Shown piece by piece: positions 49,720 to 59,763 of a DNA stretch of 64,000 nucleotides; the stretch's first letter is position 1; every line of letters starts with the position of its first letter. The translations under genes were made by a program, and so were the position numbers. This DNA comes from Hymenobacter edaphi. Its GTDB lineage: Bacteria > Bacteroidota > Bacteroidia > Cytophagales > Hymenobacteraceae. The stretch lies in contig NZ_QHKM01000001.1 of NCBI RefSeq assembly GCF_003258365.1, forward strand, positions 1,851,880 through 1,915,879, in the 5' to 3' direction. A model generated the notes under the pieces. The model ran no database searches. It had not been told where the DNA came from and was given only the letters and a program-made list of their open reading frames with translations.

Positions 49720-52700
49720 ATGCGAAACCCTACCCGACACCACGCGGGGTGGGGCCGATGGCAGTGGCGCCCGGTAATGCTGCTGATGCTGCTCGTGGGC
49801 AGCATCGTTGGCAGCGCCTTACCCGGAGCGGCCCAAACCATCAGCCAAGCGGAGTACTACCTGGACGGGCCTGACCCCGGGTACGGCGCCGCAACGCCCA
49901 TCACCATCAGCACCCCCGCGGCCGACCTGGCCGGCCTCTCGTTCTCGGCCAACGTGAGCGGGCTGGGCGCGGGCTTCCACCGCCTGAGCGTGCGCACCAA
50001 GGACGCAGCCGGCCCGTGGAGCCTCACCACCCGCCGCACCTTCTACTACGAGCCGCTGGCCGCCACCGCCAGCAACGTCAATAAAGTGGAGTACTTCGTC
50101 GATACCGACCCCGGTTTCGGCAGCGCCACCGACGTGCCCGTGACGGCCGGCACCGACCTGGCCGGCGTTTCATTCTCGCTGAACGCGGGCAGCCTGGCCG
50201 CCGGCTTCCACATCGTGGGCGTCCGCTCCAGGGATGCCAACGGGCAATGGAGCCTCACCACCCGGCGCACCTTTTACTATGAGCCGGCGGCTACGGCCGC
50301 CGTCAACATCACCAAGGCCGAGTACTTCATCGATACCGACCCGGGCTTCGGCGCGGCCACCGACATTCCGGTGGCTTCGCCGGCTACCGACGTGAGCGGG
50401 CTGGCTTTTTCGCTGAACGTGAGCAGCCTCGCGGCCGGCTTCCACCAGCTGGGCGTGCGCACCCGCGACGCCAACGGGCAGTGGAGCCTGACCACGCGCC
50501 GCACGTTCTACTACGAGCCGGCCGCCGCCGCCGCGGTGAACATCACCAAGGTGGAATACTTCCTCGATGCGGACCCGGGCTTCGGCAGCGGCACCGACGT
50601 GCCCGTAACGGCCGGCCTGGACGTGGCGGGCGTGGCCATTGCCGTGCCGGTGAGCAGCCTCACGACGGGTTTCCACACCCTGAGCGTGCGCAGCCGCGAC
50701 GCCAACGGCGCCTGGAGCCTGACCACGGCACGGCCCTTCTACTACGAGCCGCTGCCGGCCGCCGCGCCCAGCATCACCAAGATGGAGTACTACTTCGACA
50801 CCGACCCCGGCTTTGGCAGCGCTACCGACGTACCGGTGGCCGTGCCGGCGCCGGACCTGGCCGGTTTCGGCTTCCTGGCCGACGCCTCGGCCCTCCCGGA
50901 CGGGCAGCACCGCTTCTTCGTGCGCACCCGCGACGCCAGTGGCAAGTGGAGCCTGGTAACTTCGCGCAGCTTCCTGAAGAACGGCTGCGCGTCGAGCCCC
51001 AACTTCGCGGCGGGGCTGCCGTCCAGCAGCTACAACTACGGCGGTAGCACCAACGGCCTGGTCGAAGTGGCCTTCAACGCGGACCCGGCCTCGCCCAACA
51101 CCAGCAACTCGTTTTACGGCTACAACGGCAGCCTGCTGCAGGCCGACCTGGGCAGCGCGCAGAGCATCAGTGAGGTGCGCTACAAGCTCACGCCCAGCAA
51201 CACCAGCAACTTCACCCTGCTGGTGCAGACGGCCCCGAGCATCGGCGGCACCTACACCACGGTGGATACCTACACGGCCAGCTTCGCGGTGAATACCACC
51301 ACGCCGGTCGTGCGCACCCTGGCTACGCCGGTCAGTGCGCGAGTGGTGCGCCTGGTCATCCAGAACTCTACCGGGCAGTACGCCATCATTTCGGGGGCGG
51401 GCAGCTACTATTTCAACTGCGCCGGGCCCACCATTACCAGCTTCACGCCCGCGGGCGGGGCGCCGGGCACCAGCGTGGTCATTACGGGCACCAACCTGAC
51501 GGGCGCTACGGCCGTGACCTTCAACGGTACCGCGGCGCCGGGCTTCGTGGTCAATTCCGGCACCCAGATTACGGTGACGGCGCCGGCCAGTGGCACCACC
51601 GGGCAGATCTGCGTGACCACGCCGGGCGGCACGGCCTGCTCAGCGGCCAGCTACGCGTATCCGCCGACCATTGCCACGGGCACGGTGTCGCCCAGCTCGT
51701 TCTGCGCCAGCACCTTTATTTCGGTGCCGTTCACCACGAACACCACGGCCTACCTGGCCGGCAACCAGTTCAAGTTCCAGCTTTCGGACGCCAACGGGGT
51801 ATTCAGCCCGACCAGCCGCCTGTACGGCAGCGGCAGCTCCATTAACGCCAATGGCGGCGTGCTGACCGACTCGGTGGCCTTCCGCACCCCGGCCGGCTCG
51901 GGCTACCGCATCCGCGTGGTGGCCACCAACCCGGCCGTGACGGGCACCGACAACGGCGTGAACCTGACGGTGCGCCCGACGCCCATTGCCACGGCGGCCG
52001 CGGTGCAGACCACGGTGCCCTATAACGGCACGATTCAGCTCTCGGCCGGCCCGGCCGGGCAGAGCAGCTACCAGTGGTACGTGGCCTACAACGCCGGCGG
52101 CACCAGCTACGTGGGCAGCGGCGCGACGTTGAACCTGACCAACGCGCAGCCCAGCCAGAGCGGCCGGTACTTCGTGTACGTGCAGAACAGCGGCGGCTGC
52201 CAGGACTCGGCCTCGGTGCGCATCACGGTGCAGCCCTCGGCCCAGCCCATCCTGACGATGAGCCAGTTCAGCTACACCGGCTGCGCCGGCGTCGCGCTGA
52301 ACATCGGCTTCGCGGTACAGGGCAACGTATTCGGCGCCGGCAACGTGCTGACGGCCCAGCTCTCGGACGCCAGCGGCTCGTTTGCGGCCCCGACCAGCAT
52401 CGGCTCGGTGAGCTTCACGGGGCAGGGCTCGGGCGTCGTGACGGCGACTTTTCCGGCGGCTACGCCCACGGGCACCGGCTACCGGGTGCGCCTGGTGGGC
52501 TCGAACCCCGGCGTGACCAGCCAGACCGACAACGGCTCGAACATCAGCCTGACCCAGCAGCCGGTGGCGGTGGCGTCGTCGAACTCGCCGGTGCCTTACG
52601 GCGGCACCATTCAACTGATGGCCCAGCCGGTGGCCGGGGCCTCGTACCAGTGGTTCGGCCCGAACTTCGCCTCCACCCAGCAGAACCCGATTATCACCAA

Positions 52701-55700
52701 CGCCACGCAGTCGGTCAACCAGGGCACGTACTCGCTGTACGTGACGGTGGGCGGCTGCCAGAGCCCGGTCTCGACCACGCAGGTGACGGTGCAGCCCTCC
52801 ACGGACCCGATTCTGAGCGTGACGCAGTTTAGCGGCGCGTTCTGCGCGGGCAGCACCCGCAACATCGGCTTCGCGGTGACGGGCAACAACTTCGCCGCCG
52901 GCAACGTGCTGACGGCCCAACTCTCGGACGCTACGGGCTCCTTCGCTGCGCCGGTCAGCATCGGCACGGTGGGCTTTACGGGCCAGGGCTCCGGCTCGAT
53001 TCCGGTGACCTTCCCGCTGAACACCACGCCCGGCGCGGGCTACCGCGTGCGGGTGGTGGGCAGCAGCCCGGCGGTGCTCAGCATCAACGACAACGGGAAC
53101 AACCTGACCATCAACCCGACCCCGGTGGCCATGGCTTCCTCGAACTCGCCGGTGGCCACGGGCGGCACTATCCTGCTGACGGCTCAGCCGGTGGCCGGCG
53201 CCACGTACCAGTGGAGCGGCCCGGGCTTCAGCTCCTCGCAGCAGAACCCGCAGATTCAGAACGCGACGGTGGCCAACTCGGGCACCTACACGCTGATAAC
53301 GGTGCTGGGAAACTGCCAGGCCAGCCAGAACATCCAGGTGACGGTGCAGCCCGGCGCCCCCACGCTGACGCTGAACTCAAACGCGGCCCGGCAGACCTGC
53401 GCCGGCAACTTCCTCAGCCTGAGCTTTACGGTAGACGGCAGCGGCCTGACGGCCGGCGGTACGGTTTCGGCCGAGCTGTCGGATGAAAACGGCTCGTTTG
53501 CGGCGCCGACGGTTATCGGCACGCGCAGCTTCGCGGGCACGGGCACCACGACGGTGGGCGTGACCGTGCCGGCCTCGGCCGTGACGGGCAGCCTGTACCG
53601 GGTGCGCCTCGTCAGCACCAACCCGGCGCTGACCTCGGCCGAGAGCGGGCTGTGGAGCATTACTAACCTGGGCAGCGTCGTGGCCGCGTCGAACTCGCCG
53701 GTAGCGGCGGGCGGCACCATCCAGCTGACTTCGGCTGGTGTGCCGAACGGCGCCGCGCTGCAGTGGACCGGCCCGGGCTTCAGCTCCGCGCAGCCGAACC
53801 CGCAGATTCAGAACGCGACGCAGAGCAACGCGGGCAGCTACACGCTGAATGTGACGCAGAACGGCTGCACCACGGAGCGCACCGTTACGGTGAGCATCGG
53901 CCAGCCGGTGGCCTCGGTCACCACGGGCCAGTTCAGCGGCTCGTACTGCCCCGGCTCGGCGCTGAGCGTACCGTTCACGACCCAGGGCGTATTCAGCGCC
54001 GGCAACGTGTTTACGGCTTTGCTCTCAGATGCCAACGGCTCGTTTGCCTCGCCGACCAGCATCGGCACGCTCAGCCTGAGCGGCACCGGCGTCAGCGGCT
54101 CGGTTTCGGCCTCGATTCCGGCCGGCGCGGCCGTGGGCACTGGCTACCGGATTCGGGTGGATGCTTCGGCTCCGGCTACCAGCAGCTCGAACGACAACGG
54201 GACCAACCTGGCGGTGCAGGCCGTGAGCTACACCTGGACGGGTGGCTACTCGACCAACTGGTTTGACGCGCGCAACTGGTCCTGCGGGCAGGTCCCGACG
54301 GCCAGCAGCAACGTGATTATCAGCACCGGCACGTACTACCCGATTGTGACGGGCACCGGCGCGGTGGTGAACAACATCACCGTCATCAACGGCGCTTCGT
54401 TCCAGGTGTCTTCGACGCTGACTATCTACGGCAACGTGGTGAGCAACGGCAACTGGGTGACGGGCGGATCCTACGTGTTTGCCGGCTCCGGCACGCAGAC
54501 GGTGGGCGGCTCGACGGCGGTGTACTTCGGCGGCGTGACCATCAACGCTAATGCGGTAGTGAGCCTGGGCACCAACATCTACGTGTCGGGCAGCTGGGTG
54601 AACAACGGCACGACCAGCAACGGCTTCATCGGCGGCTCGTATTTCGTGAACTTCAACGGCTCGGTGGCGCAGTTCATCGGCGGCTCGGCCGTCACGAACT
54701 TCTACTCGGTCGTGGTGTCGAACACCCTGGGCGGGCTGACGCTCAACCAGAACATCTACGTGCTGGGCAACTGGACCAACAACGGGGCCACGAGCAACTC
54801 ATTCGTGGGCGGCACCTACGTGACGACCTTCGGCGGCACCGTCAACCAGGTTATCGGCGGTACGCAGGTCACGAACTTCGGCGGCGTGACCATCCTGAAC
54901 ACGGCGGGCGGCGTGACGCTGAACACCGGCATCGGGCTGGGCGGGGCGTTTGTCAACAACGGCTCGTTCGTGGTGGGCGTGCAGTCGGTGGCCTTTAATG
55001 GTACCGTGCTGCAAACCATCGGCGGCTCGACCGTGACGAACTTCTACCACGTGACCATCAACAACACGTTGGGCGTCAGCCTGGTGTCGAACATCTACGT
55101 GCTCGGCAACTGGATCAACAACGGGCAGTTCGTGGCCGGCAACTACACGGTAGTCTTCAACGGCACGGCGGCGCAGATTATCGGCGGCACGGCGGTGACA
55201 AACTTCTACGACGTAACCTTCCAGAACCCGGTTTCGGTGACCCTGCACCAGAACATCTACGTGCTGGGCGGCTTCGTGAATACCGGCGTGTTCTACGGCT
55301 ACTACCTCACCGGCGGGGTGCCCACGGGCCACTTCGTGCGCTTCGGCGGCACGGCGGCCCAGGTCATTACCACCAACGCCACGACCTACTTCTGGCACTT
55401 CTACGTCGACAACGCGGCGGGCGTGAGCCTGGCCTCGAACATCTACGTGGCGGGCAACTACTACCTGTACTCGGGCAGCTTCGCGCCGGGCACCTACACG
55501 GTGTTCTTCAACGGCCTGGGCGGCTACGTGCAGACGGTGGGCGGCTACACCGGCCTCTCGTTCTACGGCTGGAACATCGGCGGCAATACCGAGGTGCGCA
55601 TCCTGCAGAACGTAAGCTGGCTGGGCTCGTTCGTGAACAACGGCACCTTCTACGGCTACGACCTGGTGGGCGGCGTGTACACGGGCTACACCTGCTTGTT

Positions 55701-58700
55701 CAACGGCACGGCGGCGCAGGTTATCGGCGGCTCGGGCACTTACAACTTCTGGCACGTGACCTGGAACAACCTCATGTCGGTGACCTTGCAGACGAACGTG
55801 TACGTGCTCGGCAACTGGCTGAACTCGGGCGGCTTCGCGCACGGCGGCTACACGGTGTTCTTCAACGGCACGGTGGCCCAGACCATCGGCGGCGCGATTC
55901 AAACCGTGTTCCACCACGTGAGCGTGGGCAACCTGGTGTCGGTGACGCTGGCGCAGCCGATTACGGTGCTGGGCAACTGGCTGGGCACCGGGGTATTCCT
56001 GGGCGGCTCGTACCTGGTGTACTTCAACGGCGCGGCGGCCCAGACCATTACCGCCTCGGCCGACACGCGCTTCTACAACATCCGCTTCCAGAACCCGGCT
56101 TCGGTGACGCTGCTCTCGCACCTGTACCTGACCGGGAACTGGGTGAACGACGGCGGCTTCGTGGCGGGCGGCTATGGGGTGTACTTCGTCGGCTCGGCCC
56201 TGCAAACCATCGGCGGCACTGCGCTTTCACAATTTCACCATCTCACCATTTCACCACTTGCCACCGTGCGCATCGACCGGGCCATTACGGTGCTCGGCGA
56301 CTGGACCACCAACGGCGCGTTCCTGGCCAACGGCTACGTGGTGACCTTCGCGGGCACCGTGAACCAGATCATCGGCGGGGCGCTGGTAGTGCCCTTCTAC
56401 GGCATCGTCATCAGCAACACGGTGTCGGTGACGCTGGCCCAGGACATCCGCGTCCGCGGCGGCTGGGTGAATAATGGCGTGTTCGTGCCGGCTACCTACA
56501 CGGTGTACTTCGACGGCACGGTGGCCCAGGTTATCGGCGGCTCGGCCGTGACGACCTTCCACCACCTGAACATCGTCAACACGGTGGGCGTAACGCTCGG
56601 CGGGCCGATTTTCGTGACGGGTAACTTCGTCAACGGCGGTCTGTTCAGCGTGGCTGGCTACCTGGTGACCTTCAACGGCACGGTGGCCCAGACCATCGGC
56701 GGCACGGTGGTGACGGCCTTCCAGGGCATCACCTTCAACAACACGGCCGGGGTAAGCCTCCTGAACGACATCCGGGTGCGCGGCGACCTGCGCAACCTGG
56801 CGTTGTTTGCGGCCGGTGCCCACACGGTGTTCTTCGACGGCTCGGTGGCCCAGGGCATCTACTGCCCCTCGGGCACGCTCAGCTTCCACCACGTGACCTT
56901 CGCCAACGTGGGCGGCGTGACGCTCTACGACAACGTCTTCGTGACGGGCAACTGGCTGAACAACGGCGGCTTCCTGGCTGGCGGCAAGCTGGTGACCTTC
57001 TCGGGCACGGTGCTGCAAACCATCAGCGGCTCGGTGGCTACTACGTTCCACCACCTCACGCTGGCTTCGGGTGCCAACGTGCGCATCGACCGCGCCATTA
57101 CGCTGCTGGGCAACTGGCTGAACAACGGCGCCACCTTCGTAGCCAACGGCCTAGCGGTGCTCTTCAACGGCACGGTGGCGCAGACCATCGGCGGCACGGC
57201 CCTGACGGTATTCCACCACCTGACGCTCAGCAACCTGGTGGGCGTGAGCCTGGACTACGACGTGGACCTGACCGGCAACTTCGTGAATACGGGCATCTTC
57301 TGCGGCTGCGGCAAGAAAACCCGCTTCCTCGGTACGGTGGCCCAGACGATTACCTGCACCTCGGGCAACACCCGCTTCCACGACGTCACCTTCGACAACG
57401 CGGACGGCGTGACCCTGCTCGACGCCATCGGCGTGACGGGCAACTGGGTGAACAACGCCGGTTTCCTGCACGGCGGGCAGCTGGTGCTGTTCAGCGGCAC
57501 GGTGCTGCAAACCATCGGCGGCACGGCGCTGAGCACGTTCTTCAACCTGCAGATTACCAACGCCGTGAACGTGCAGCTGCTGCACGACATCGTGGTGGGC
57601 GGCTACTGGCTGAACTCGGGCATCTTCTCGGGCAACGGCTACCTGGTGACCTTCAACGGCGCGGCCCAGCAGACCATTACCACCACCGGCTCGACCGCGA
57701 AGACCACCTTCCACCACGTCACCTGGGCTAACCCCGTGGGCTGCGTGCTGGGCGGCGACATCTACGTGAGCGGCAACTGGCTCTGCAACGGCCCCTTCAA
57801 CCCGGCTACCTGGACGGTGTACTTCACCGGCACCCTGGCGCAGACCATCGGCGGCACGGCGCAGATCCGCTTCTACGGGCTGAACGTGCAGAACACCGTG
57901 GGCCTGACCTGCAACGGTCCGGTGTACCTCTACGGCAACCTCACCAACGGCGGCCTGGTCAACGTGGGCAGCTACCCCTGGTACTGCGTGGGCACTTCCG
58001 CCCAGAACCTCGGCGGCACGACCACCACGCCCATCCGCTTCTACGACCTGCTAATTCAGAATGGCGCGGGCGTCACGCTGGGCAGCGCCGCCGGCGTGAC
58101 CCACATGCTGACCCTGACCACCGGCAACCTGGCCTCGGCCGGCTTCCTGACCCTGCACTCCAACGCCGCGGGCACCGCCATGGTGGTCAACCCCGTGGGC
58201 GGGGGCCTCGTGACGGGCCAGGCGACGATGGAACGCTACATCAGCGGCCCGGTGGCCGGCTACCGTCACTACGCCTCGCCGATGCAGCTGGGCTCGGCCA
58301 CGGTCAACGAGTTTGCCGACGACCTGCCGGTCTTCGAGCTGAACCCGGCCTACAACACGGTGGGCAACACCGCCAACCCGTTCCCGACCTTCTACCAGTA
58401 CGACGAAACCCGCCTGAATGCGTCGACCAACTTCTTCGACCGGGGCTGGATGGTGCCGACTGCTTCGGATAACCTCATTCCGATGCGCGGCTACTCGGCC
58501 ATGACCGACCCGATGACGACCGTCGACATCAGCGGCGTGCTGCAAAACGGCGCGGTGAACATCCCGCTCAGCCGCGGTGGCCAATCGGGCTCGGGCTGGA
58601 ACCTGCTCGGCAACCCGTACCCGGCCCCCATCGACTGGGACCTGGTGCCTGGCGCGGCTGGTATGGACAAGGCGCTGTACGTGTACGTGCCCTCGGGCCG

Positions 58701-59601
58701 CTACACCGGTAGCTACCGTTCCTACGTGAACGGCATCGGCCAGAACGGCGGCTCCAAGGACCTGGCCGCCATGCAGGGCTTCTTCGTGCGGGCCACGGCC
58801 GCGGCGGCGACGGTCAATATGACCAACGCCGTGCGCCACACCGCGTACCTCAGCCCCGCCTTCGACCGGCAGGCGCAAACGGGCCCGGCCACCGCGCCCA
58901 AGCCCCTGCTGCGCCTGGAGGCCCGCAACGCCCAGGGCGCCGCCGATGAGACGGTGCTCTACTTCGATCCGCAGGCCGGCGCCGGCTACCAGGCCAATTA
59001 CGACGCCTACAAGGTGCAGCTCAACGGCAACGGCCGCCCCAGCCTCTGGAGCAAAACCGCCACCGACGCGCTGAGCATCAACGGCCTGCCCGCCCTAGCT
59101 ACCGCCGGCGTGGTGCCGCTGGGTTTGCGCGTGAGCCAGAACGGCCCGCACACGCTGGTGCTGACCAGCCTGCAGAACCTGCCCGCCGGTACCCAGGTGC
59201 TGCTGGAAGACCGGCTGCTCAACCGCCGGCAGGACCTGGCGCTGGACTCGGTGTACTCGTTCACGATGCACCCCGACTCCACCCGCCAGCGCTTCTTCCT
59301 CTGGTTCCAGCCCCGCGTGACCAGCACCTTGGCCGCCCAGCTGCAAGCCACCCTGAGCCTCTACCCGAACCCGACGCACGGCGCCGTGACGCTGACCGTG
59401 GCCGGCCTGCGGGAAACGACGGGCATGGTGAAAACGGAAGTGCTGAACCCGGTGGGCCAGGTGGTGCGCACGCTCCAGCTGCCGGTGCGCCAGGGCGTCA
59501 TTACGCAGGAGCTGAACCTGCGCGAGCTGCCCACCGGCGTCTACACGCTGCGCCTGCACACGACTGGCGGCACGGTGGTGCGCCGCCTGGTGAAAGACTA
59601 A
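49720..59601 (+). CDS. Giant multi-repeat surface protein with T9SS type A sorting tail
   Basis: This 3293-residue protein carries a signal peptide (about 30-50). Order of parts: five 77-residue repeats (EYxxDxDPGFGxATxxPV .. RRTFYYEP); a discoidin-like sandwich (about 435-565); an IPT/TIG domain (PTITSFTPAGGAPGTSVVITG, about 570-650); five Ig/PKD-like units each opening with a Cys (CAG/CPG) and a GGTIQL strand; 22 short units ending in xFNGTVAQTIGG (about 56 residues each); then a non-repetitive Hymenobacter-type region (MERYISGPVAGYRHYASPMQ) and the sorting tail LYPNPTHGAVTLTV .. LPTGVYTLRLHT .. VVRRLVKD (about 3215-3293). It is exported by T9SS and probably anchored at the surface as an adhesin or matrix component. 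Terminator follows. Confidence 0.9.
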   Translation: MRNPTRHHAGWGRWQWRPVMLLMLLVGSIVGSALPGAAQTISQAEYYLDGPDPGYGAATPITISTPAADLAGLSFSANVSGLGAGFHRLSVRTKDAAGPWSLTTRRTFYYEPLAATASNVNKVEYFVDTDPGFGSATDVPVTAGTDLAGVSFSLNAGSLAAGFHIVGVRSRDANGQWSLTTRRTFYYEPAATAAVNITKAEYFIDTDPGFGAATDIPVASPATDVSGLAFSLNVSSLAAGFHQLGVRTRDANGQWSLTTRRTFYYEPAAAAAVNITKVEYFLDADPGFGSGTDVPVTAGLDVAGVAIAVPVSSLTTGFHTLSVRSRDANGAWSLTTARPFYYEPLPAAAPSITKMEYYFDTDPGFGSATDVPVAVPAPDLAGFGFLADASALPDGQHRFFVRTRDASGKWSLVTSRSFLKNGCASSPNFAAGLPSSSYNYGGSTNGLVEVAFNADPASPNTSNSFYGYNGSLLQADLGSAQSISEVRYKLTPSNTSNFTLLVQTAPSIGGTYTTVDTYTASFAVNTTTPVVRTLATPVSARVVRLVIQNSTGQYAIISGAGSYYFNCAGPTITSFTPAGGAPGTSVVITGTNLTGATAVTFNGTAAPGFVVNSGTQITVTAPASGTTGQICVTTPGGTACSAASYAYPPTIATGTVSPSSFCASTFISVPFTTNTTAYLAGNQFKFQLSDANGVFSPTSRLYGSGSSINANGGVLTDSVAFRTPAGSGYRIRVVATNPAVTGTDNGVNLTVRPTPIATAAAVQTTVPYNGTIQLSAGPAGQSSYQWYVAYNAGGTSYVGSGATLNLTNAQPSQSGRYFVYVQNSGGCQDSASVRITVQPSAQPILTMSQFSYTGCAGVALNIGFAVQGNVFGAGNVLTAQLSDASGSFAAPTSIGSVSFTGQGSGVVTATFPAATPTGTGYRVRLVGSNPGVTSQTDNGSNISLTQQPVAVASSNSPVPYGGTIQLMAQPVAGASYQWFGPNFASTQQNPIITNATQSVNQGTYSLYVTVGGCQSPVSTTQVTVQPSTDPILSVTQFSGAFCAGSTRNIGFAVTGNNFAAGNVLTAQLSDATGSFAAPVSIGTVGFTGQGSGSIPVTFPLNTTPGAGYRVRVVGSSPAVLSINDNGNNLTINPTPVAMASSNSPVATGGTILLTAQPVAGATYQWSGPGFSSSQQNPQIQNATVANSGTYTLITVLGNCQASQNIQVTVQPGAPTLTLNSNAARQTCAGNFLSLSFTVDGSGLTAGGTVSAELSDENGSFAAPTVIGTRSFAGTGTTTVGVTVPASAVTGSLYRVRLVSTNPALTSAESGLWSITNLGSVVAASNSPVAAGGTIQLTSAGVPNGAALQWTGPGFSSAQPNPQIQNATQSNAGSYTLNVTQNGCTTERTVTVSIGQPVASVTTGQFSGSYCPGSALSVPFTTQGVFSAGNVFTALLSDANGSFASPTSIGTLSLSGTGVSGSVSASIPAGAAVGTGYRIRVDASAPATSSSNDNGTNLAVQAVSYTWTGGYSTNWFDARNWSCGQVPTASSNVIISTGTYYPIVTGTGAVVNNITVINGASFQVSSTLTIYGNVVSNGNWVTGGSYVFAGSGTQTVGGSTAVYFGGVTINANAVVSLGTNIYVSGSWVNNGTTSNGFIGGSYFVNFNGSVAQFIGGSAVTNFYSVVVSNTLGGLTLNQNIYVLGNWTNNGATSNSFVGGTYVTTFGGTVNQVIGGTQVTNFGGVTILNTAGGVTLNTGIGLGGAFVNNGSFVVGVQSVAFNGTVLQTIGGSTVTNFYHVTINNTLGVSLVSNIYVLGNWINNGQFVAGNYTVVFNGTAAQIIGGTAVTNFYDVTFQNPVSVTLHQNIYVLGGFVNTGVFYGYYLTGGVPTGHFVRFGGTAAQVITTNATTYFWHFYVDNAAGVSLASNIYVAGNYYLYSGSFAPGTYTVFFNGLGGYVQTVGGYTGLSFYGWNIGGNTEVRILQNVSWLGSFVNNGTFYGYDLVGGVYTGYTCLFNGTAAQVIGGSGTYNFWHVTWNNLMSVTLQTNVYVLGNWLNSGGFAHGGYTVFFNGTVAQTIGGAIQTVFHHVSVGNLVSVTLAQPITVLGNWLGTGVFLGGSYLVYFNGAAAQTITASADTRFYNIRFQNPASVTLLSHLYLTGNWVNDGGFVAGGYGVYFVGSALQTIGGTALSQFHHLTISPLATVRIDRAITVLGDWTTNGAFLANGYVVTFAGTVNQIIGGALVVPFYGIVISNTVSVTLAQDIRVRGGWVNNGVFVPATYTVYFDGTVAQVIGGSAVTTFHHLNIVNTVGVTLGGPIFVTGNFVNGGLFSVAGYLVTFNGTVAQTIGGTVVTAFQGITFNNTAGVSLLNDIRVRGDLRNLALFAAGAHTVFFDGSVAQGIYCPSGTLSFHHVTFANVGGVTLYDNVFVTGNWLNNGGFLAGGKLVTFSGTVLQTISGSVATTFHHLTLASGANVRIDRAITLLGNWLNNGATFVANGLAVLFNGTVAQTIGGTALTVFHHLTLSNLVGVSLDYDVDLTGNFVNTGIFCGCGKKTRFLGTVAQTITCTSGNTRFHDVTFDNADGVTLLDAIGVTGNWVNNAGFLHGGQLVLFSGTVLQTIGGTALSTFFNLQITNAVNVQLLHDIVVGGYWLNSGIFSGNGYLVTFNGAAQQTITTTGSTAKTTFHHVTWANPVGCVLGGDIYVSGNWLCNGPFNPATWTVYFTGTLAQTIGGTAQIRFYGLNVQNTVGLTCNGPVYLYGNLTNGGLVNVGSYPWYCVGTSAQNLGGTTTTPIRFYDLLIQNGAGVTLGSAAGVTHMLTLTTGNLASAGFLTLHSNAAGTAMVVNPVGGGLVTGQATMERYISGPVAGYRHYASPMQLGSATVNEFADDLPVFELNPAYNTVGNTANPFPTFYQYDETRLNASTNFFDRGWMVPTASDNLIPMRGYSAMTDPMTTVDISGVLQNGAVNIPLSRGGQSGSGWNLLGNPYPAPIDWDLVPGAAGMDKALYVYVPSGRYTGSYRSYVNGIGQNGGSKDLAAMQGFFVRATAAAATVNMTNAVRHTAYLSPAFDRQAQTGPATAPKPLLRLEARNAQGAADETVLYFDPQAGAGYQANYDAYKVQLNGNGRPSLWSKTATDALSINGLPALATAGVVPLGLRVSQNGPHTLVLTSLQNLPAGTQVLLEDRLLNRRQDLALDSVYSFTMHPDSTRQRFFLWFQPRVTSTLAAQLQATLSLYPNPTHGAVTLTVAGLRETTGMVKTEVLNPVGQVVRTLQLPVRQGVITQELNLRELPTGVYTLRLHTTGGTVVRRLVKD
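49837..50980 (+). repeat. Five tandem 231-bp repeats (77-residue modules)
   Basis: Each unit starts with (K)xEYxxDxDPGFGxATDxPV and ends with GxWSLTTRRxFYYEP. Units 2-5 are highly similar at the DNA level, so recent duplication or homogenisation is likely. Confidence 0.9.
51655..54220 (+). repeat. Five Ig/PKD-like repeats
   Basis: Units begin near 51655, 52240, 52800, 53350 and 53900, each with a xxFCAG- or CPG-type start, a LSDxxGSFAAP strand, a GYRVRVVxxxP strand and (in most) a SPVxxGGTIQL / YQWSGPGFSSxQQNPQI strand. Spacing is about 550 bp. Confidence 0.85.
54480..58060 (+). repeat. 22 solenoid-type repeats (about 56 residues each)
   Basis: Twenty-two F(N/G/D/S)GTxxQxIGG motifs can be counted, the first in FAGSGTQTVGG and the last in CVGTSAQNLGG. 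Each is followed by FYxxxxxN, VTLxxxIxVxGNWxNNGxF, then FxxGxYTVxFNG. The pattern fits a beta-solenoid. Unit length varies between about 50 and 65 residues. Confidence 0.85.
56225..56256 (+). repeat. Four imperfect 8-bp tandem units (TTTCACCA) in the coding sequence
   Basis: TTTCACAA, TTTCACCA, TCTCACCA, TTTCACCA in the middle of solenoid unit 11. They encode QFHHLTISPL in frame, where sister units have TFHHLTLASG. Codon use and base composition change abruptly only here. Confidence 0.8.
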
Positions 59602-59631
59602 TCACCGAAGCACCACGAGCAACTCAGTCAG

Positions 59632-59667
59632 ACACCCCGGCAGGTTTCCTGCCGGGGTGTTTTTTTG
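59632..59667 (+). terminator. Rho-independent terminator of the giant protein gene
   Basis: A 13-bp perfect stem (acaccccggcagg / cctgccggggtgt), 3-nt loop and a run of seven further T bases. Placed 30 bp after the stop codon. Confidence 0.95.
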
Positions 59668-59763
59668 CGCTCGACTGCCGCTGACTGCCGCCCCTTTCCC
59701 CGCCGCTGCCCCGGTTGGTCCAGCGGCGGGTGTTTACCTTCGTCTTTCGCTAACCCAATCCAC

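Noticed and set aside
54799..57717. Long minus-strand frames opposite the solenoid part of the giant protein
   Set aside because: They mirror the repeated plus-strand codons, so their length follows from the repeat and not from selection for coding.
49837..58060. Regular repeats considered as a CRISPR array
   Set aside because: The repeats are in-frame protein modules of 56-77 residues without short unique spacers, and no cas gene is near.
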